A DNA stretch of 8,149 nucleotides from Campylobacterales bacterium (GTDB taxonomy: Bacteria; Campylobacterota; Campylobacteria; Campylobacterales; QNZT01). The DNA lies in assembly GCA_015489185.1 (NCBI GenBank), contig WGAE01000026.1, positions 1 through 8,149 on the forward strand. The letters run 5' to 3'. The notes under the pieces were generated by a model. It was not told the origin of the DNA. It searched no databases and saw nothing but the letters and a program-made list of their open reading frames with translations. The translations under genes were made by a program, and so were the position numbers. Below are positions 5,411-8,149 of the stretch, piece by piece (position 1 is the stretch's first letter; each line of letters starts with the position of its first letter).

Positions 5411-6310
5411 ATGCATGTTACGTTTGACTATCCCGCGGCGCTGTTGTTGCTCCTGCTGTTGCCCTGTTTTCACTACTGTCGTAAAAAAACGCAAGTACGT
5501 TTTTTACCGAAACTTGCGTGGATCGTTTCGAAACGAAGCCGGATCAATCGGAATCTGCTGTTTCGTATGGGCGTTTTTACATTGCTGGTGATTGCGCTGG
5601 CATCTCCGTTTACTTACAGTGCGAAATATCCCGCGGAGCGTGAGGGGGTTGCGATTGTACTGGCGCTCGATACCAGCGGTTCAATGCGTGAAAGCGGTTT
5701 TTCGAAGCAGGGCAATGAGAGTAAATTTGCGCTGTTACAAAAGCTTGCCAAAGCCTTTATCCTCGGTCGCGGCGGTGACAATATCGGGATTGTCGCTTTT
5801 GGAAGCTACGCCTTTAGCGCTTCGCCGGTCAGTTACGATCTGGAGGGGGTGGCAGAACTGCTGTCGATGCTCGAAGTGGAGATTGCGGGGAAAAATACCG
5901 CGATCGGAGAGGCGATTATGCAGAGTATTCGTACACTCGAAGCGGCGAAGGCGAAAGAGAAGGTGATCGTTCTGGTGACCGACGGAAAGAATAACAGCGG
6001 TGCGGTTTCGGTCAAAGAAGCGGTTGCGGTCGCTAAAGAAAAGGGGATCAAAATCTACACGATCGGGCTTGGCAAACGGGGCGATTACGACGCCTTTTTA
6101 CTTCAAAAGATTGCCGATGAGAGCGGCGGTAAAGCGTTTGAGGCGCATGATGTCGACGATCTGCGCAACGTCTATGCCCAGATCGACCGTCTGCTACCTT
6201 CACCGCTGCGTTCCGCCGGATATCTCGACCGACAGATGCTCTTTATCTATCCGCTGCTGGCGGCTGTGCTGCTCCTTTTTGGGTATCTCTATCGCAGGAG
6301 CGGGGTATGA
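5411..6310 (+). CDS. BatA-like von Willebrand factor A membrane protein
   Basis: 299 aa inner-membrane protein. The ATG at 5411 begins the typical BatA N-terminus (hydrophobic segment 8-20). The in-frame TTG at 5378 is rejected because it lies upstream of the -10 box. Two N-terminal membrane segments (8-20 and 51-68) flank a strongly basic cytoplasmic loop, the VWA domain (about 78-262) then faces the periplasm, and a third segment (276-293) ends in YRRSGV inside. The metal-ion-dependent adhesion site is intact: DTSGS (D87, S89, S91), T163 in KNTAIG and D191 in VTDG. Bat proteins (named for Bacteroides aerotolerance) form membrane complexes thought to act with a MoxR ATPase in envelope or redox-stress maturation; the exact function is unsettled. 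There is no Shine-Dalgarno sequence, and the predicted transcript starts at or next to the ATG. The stop overlaps the next start (ATGA). Confidence 0.85.
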   Translation: MHVTFDYPAALLLLLLLPCFHYCRKKTQVRFLPKLAWIVSKRSRINRNLLFRMGVFTLLVIALASPFTYSAKYPAEREGVAIVLALDTSGSMRESGFSKQGNESKFALLQKLAKAFILGRGGDNIGIVAFGSYAFSASPVSYDLEGVAELLSMLEVEIAGKNTAIGEAIMQSIRTLEAAKAKEKVIVLVTDGKNNSGAVSVKEAVAVAKEKGIKIYTIGLGKRGDYDAFLLQKIADESGGKAFEAHDVDDLRNVYAQIDRLLPSPLRSAGYLDRQMLFIYPLLAAVLLLFGYLYRRSGV

Positions 6311-7758
6311 TAGAATTGCTCTATCCGCAATTTCTGATTCTCTTTGTGCCGCTTTGGGCGCTTTGGCGCAGAGCAGCGCATGAGAAACGGTTGTTGATTG
6401 TCCTTACGCTTGCGATTGCGGCACTCAGCCGTCCCGTATTACCGGAAAAAATGCAAGAGAGTAAACATGCGGGCATCAATGTCGCGGTAGCGCTCGACCT
6501 CTCCTGGTCGATGCGTGCGACCGATATCAAGCCCAGTCGTCTGGAAGCGGCGAAAGCGACAATTCGCGCACTCTTTGCGAAAGAGCGTGCCGATCGTTTC
6601 GCACTCTACGGTTTTACGACCAACGCGCTGATCCTCTCACCTCCTACCTCCGACACCGCACTGCTCAATGCCGCGCTCGATGCGATCAATGTCGACAACA
6701 TCCTGACCCACGGCACTTCGCTTGCACACCTGTTTGAAACACTTGCGAAACACCCCTATCCGTTTCAGACGGTAGTACTTTTTACCGACGGCGGTGACGA
6801 ACCTTTGAGCGAGACGGTTGTAAAACCGCTGCGAAAATCAGGAATGAAACTGATTGTCGTCGCGACGGCGACCAAAAAAGGGACGATACTTCATGATCGA
6901 TACGGCAAAGCGCTTAAAACCGCATCGGGCGCGTTGATCGTGACCCGCCTCAACACTCAACTGCAAAAACTTGCAAAAGAGAGCGGCGGGATCTATTTGA
7001 CCTATGTCGATCCGGAAACGACGGCGGAGGCGATCGCGGAGGCAATCGGTAAAATAGCGCAGACACAGACGTTTAGCAGAAAAAGCCTTTCTTACACCGA
7101 GCTTTACAGGTGGTTGTTGCTCCCCGCATTGCTACTCTTTTTCTTTCATTTCGTACGTTTACCGAAAAAGGTTATGGTGCTGTTGCCGTTTCTGGCTTCG
7201 GGTGCGGATGCGGGGATAATGGACTGGTGGCACTTCAAAGAGGCGAAACAGGCATATATCGCCGGCGATTTCAAAACAGCGGAACACGCCTTGTCACAAG
7301 TCTCTTATGAAACGATACAACTTGCATTTGACCGGGCACTGGTCTATTACAGGATGGGAGAGTATCGTAAAGCGTTGCAAATATTGCGAAAACTGCGTAC
7401 GCGTGAGCGTGATCTGAAATTTGCTATTTTGTTTCTGGAAGGCAACGCCTGGACAAAGCGCCGTGCGTACGATAAAGCGCGGGATGCTTACAGTCGGGCG
7501 CTGACATTGCGTTACGATGAGGCGGTATACGAAAATCTGCAAAAAATCCTGACCAAAAAGAGTCAAAAAGAGCGTAAGCCGCCCGTATTCAAACAGAAAC
7601 AGAGCGACAAAACCGGATTTGCGTCCGAAAACAAAAAAAGTAAAAATGCAGGGGAGAATCAGGGGAAAGGACGGGTCAAAGGGAAAAAGAGGGTACTGGG
7701 GTACAAAGCGTACGAGTTAATCAACAAAGGATATATTCATGAGAAAAAACCCTGGTAG
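6307..7758 (+). CDS. BatB-like VWA protein fused to a BatC-like TPR domain
   Basis: 483 aa. The start overlaps the previous stop as ATGA, with AGGAG (6297-6301) 5 bases upstream. N-terminal membrane segments at 6-20 and 27-43 surround a basic RRAAHEKR turn. The VWA domain (about 57-255) has a complete metal site: DLSWS (D64, S66, S68), T137 in HGTSL and D161 in FTDGGDE. Two further hydrophobic segments (266-283 and 288-302) are separated by RLPKK. TPR-like helical repeats fill about 305-415 (AKQAYIAGDFKTAEHAL, ALVYYRMGEYRKALQIL, AYDKARDAYSRAL). The tail (416-465) is Lys-rich, low-complexity and probably disordered. By the positive-inside rule both VWA and TPR parts lie in the periplasm. In Bacteroides BatB and BatC are separate proteins; the fusion resembles VWA-TPR proteins of other Proteobacteria. 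It is expected to partner the upstream BatA-like protein. Confidence 0.85.
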   Translation: MIELLYPQFLILFVPLWALWRRAAHEKRLLIVLTLAIAALSRPVLPEKMQESKHAGINVAVALDLSWSMRATDIKPSRLEAAKATIRALFAKERADRFALYGFTTNALILSPPTSDTALLNAALDAINVDNILTHGTSLAHLFETLAKHPYPFQTVVLFTDGGDEPLSETVVKPLRKSGMKLIVVATATKKGTILHDRYGKALKTASGALIVTRLNTQLQKLAKESGGIYLTYVDPETTAEAIAEAIGKIAQTQTFSRKSLSYTELYRWLLLPALLLFFFHFVRLPKKVMVLLPFLASGADAGIMDWWHFKEAKQAYIAGDFKTAEHALSQVSYETIQLAFDRALVYYRMGEYRKALQILRKLRTRERDLKFAILFLEGNAWTKRRAYDKARDAYSRALTLRYDEAVYENLQKILTKKSQKERKPPVFKQKQSDKTGFASENKKSKNAGENQGKGRVKGKKRVLGYKAYELINKGYIHEKKPW

Positions 7759-8149
7759 AGGGTTAGTGATCGCTTTGATCACCCCGGTAACCTTTTGCGC
7801 ACTTTTTGCTTCCGATTCGCAAATGTGTGATCCACATGATGTAAAAGTTATCTATCCGAAAGAGGGGTTTGCAAAGTGGCAGCGTGCGGAAGTAGTTGTC
7901 ACGACTCAAACGGGAAAAGGGCTTCGCTGCCCGCGTAAGATCGGTGATGCGAATTGTAGCTGGCTGCTTTTGGACTGGAAGCGAAAAACGGCGTGTCGGT
8001 ATGTCACGATCACAAAAGAAGAGCAGTTGATATTTCCGGGATTACGGGCGGAGGTTTTACCAAACGGTGAAACAAATCGCAGTTGTGTTTTACACGTAGC
8101 GCCGGTGACGATTCCCGTGCATCAGGTTTCGGTAAATGCGGTGCTTGAT
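7739..8149 (+). CDS. Exported protein in the BatD position, cut by the window end
   Basis: The first 137 residues are visible and the frame is open to the last base. The ATG at 7739 lies 20 bases inside the end of the upstream VWA-TPR gene, with AAAGG (7726-7730) 8 bases before it, so translation is coupled. Residues 1-24 form a signal peptide (MRKNPGR start, hydrophobic core, cleavage near LFA/SDS). The mature part so far is beta-rich with five Cys (30, 64, 73, 86, 116) and no CxxCH heme motif or lipobox. Third place in a BatA-BatB operon is normally BatD, a large periplasmic beta-sandwich protein with a C-terminal membrane segment. I do not recognise BatD-specific motifs in this piece, so the assignment rests on position only. 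Confidence 0.7.
   Translation, partial: MRKNPGRGLVIALITPVTFCALFASDSQMCDPHDVKVIYPKEGFAKWQRAEVVVTTQTGKGLRCPRKIGDANCSWLLLDWKRKTACRYVTITKEEQLIFPGLRAEVLPNGETNRSCVLHVAPVTIPVHQVSVNAVLD

Overview
The window looks like chromosomal DNA of a Campylobacterota (epsilonproteobacterial) species, probably a free-living sulfur-oxidiser type such as Sulfuricurvum or Sulfurovum. The evidence is a futalosine-pathway MqnE of the Helicobacter/Campylobacter type, extended -10 promoters (TGN-TATAAT) without a clear -35, and the general style of the proteins. The genus is an inference. No phage, IS element, CRISPR array, tRNA or rRNA is visible.

Bases 1-2356 (+) hold two tandem paralogous secreted proteins. Each has a signal peptide, an OmpA-like eight-strand beta-barrel, a long linker and a C-terminal SPOR domain (binds glycan-stripped peptidoglycan). 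They have separate promoters and a terminator-like hairpin between them. Their linkers have opposite charge: acidic Pro/Ala-rich in the first, strongly basic in the second.

Bases 2403-4044 (+) hold mqnE (aminofutalosine synthase, menaquinone synthesis), overlapped by 20 bases by a YqiA/UPF0227 alpha/beta-hydrolase. The hydrolase in turn overlaps tail-to-tail with a minus-strand OmpR-type response regulator (4026-4679), which has no kinase in view.

Bases 4680-4931 have no protein gene. They contain an extended -10 promoter on the + strand, placed to start transcription at the 5' edge of a 17-bp inverted repeat whose arms lie about 100 bases apart, followed by a strong GC hairpin. I read this as a candidate structured small RNA of about 140-185 nt. 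It carries three C/U-rich, anti-Shine-Dalgarno-like stretches, one of them in a predicted apical loop. This is the least explained and most interesting part of the window.

Bases 4932-5369 (-) encode a small membrane-anchored c-type heme protein (Haem_bd-like, one CxxCH). Its promoter lies face-to-face with, and overlaps, the promoter of a Bat-type operon on the + strand (5411 to the end). That operon holds a BatA-like VWA protein that looks leaderless, a BatB-like VWA protein fused to a BatC-like TPR domain, and the start of an exported Cys-containing protein in the place where BatD is usually found. All three are translationally coupled by start/stop overlaps. The MoxR and DUF58 genes that usually precede such operons are absent upstream.
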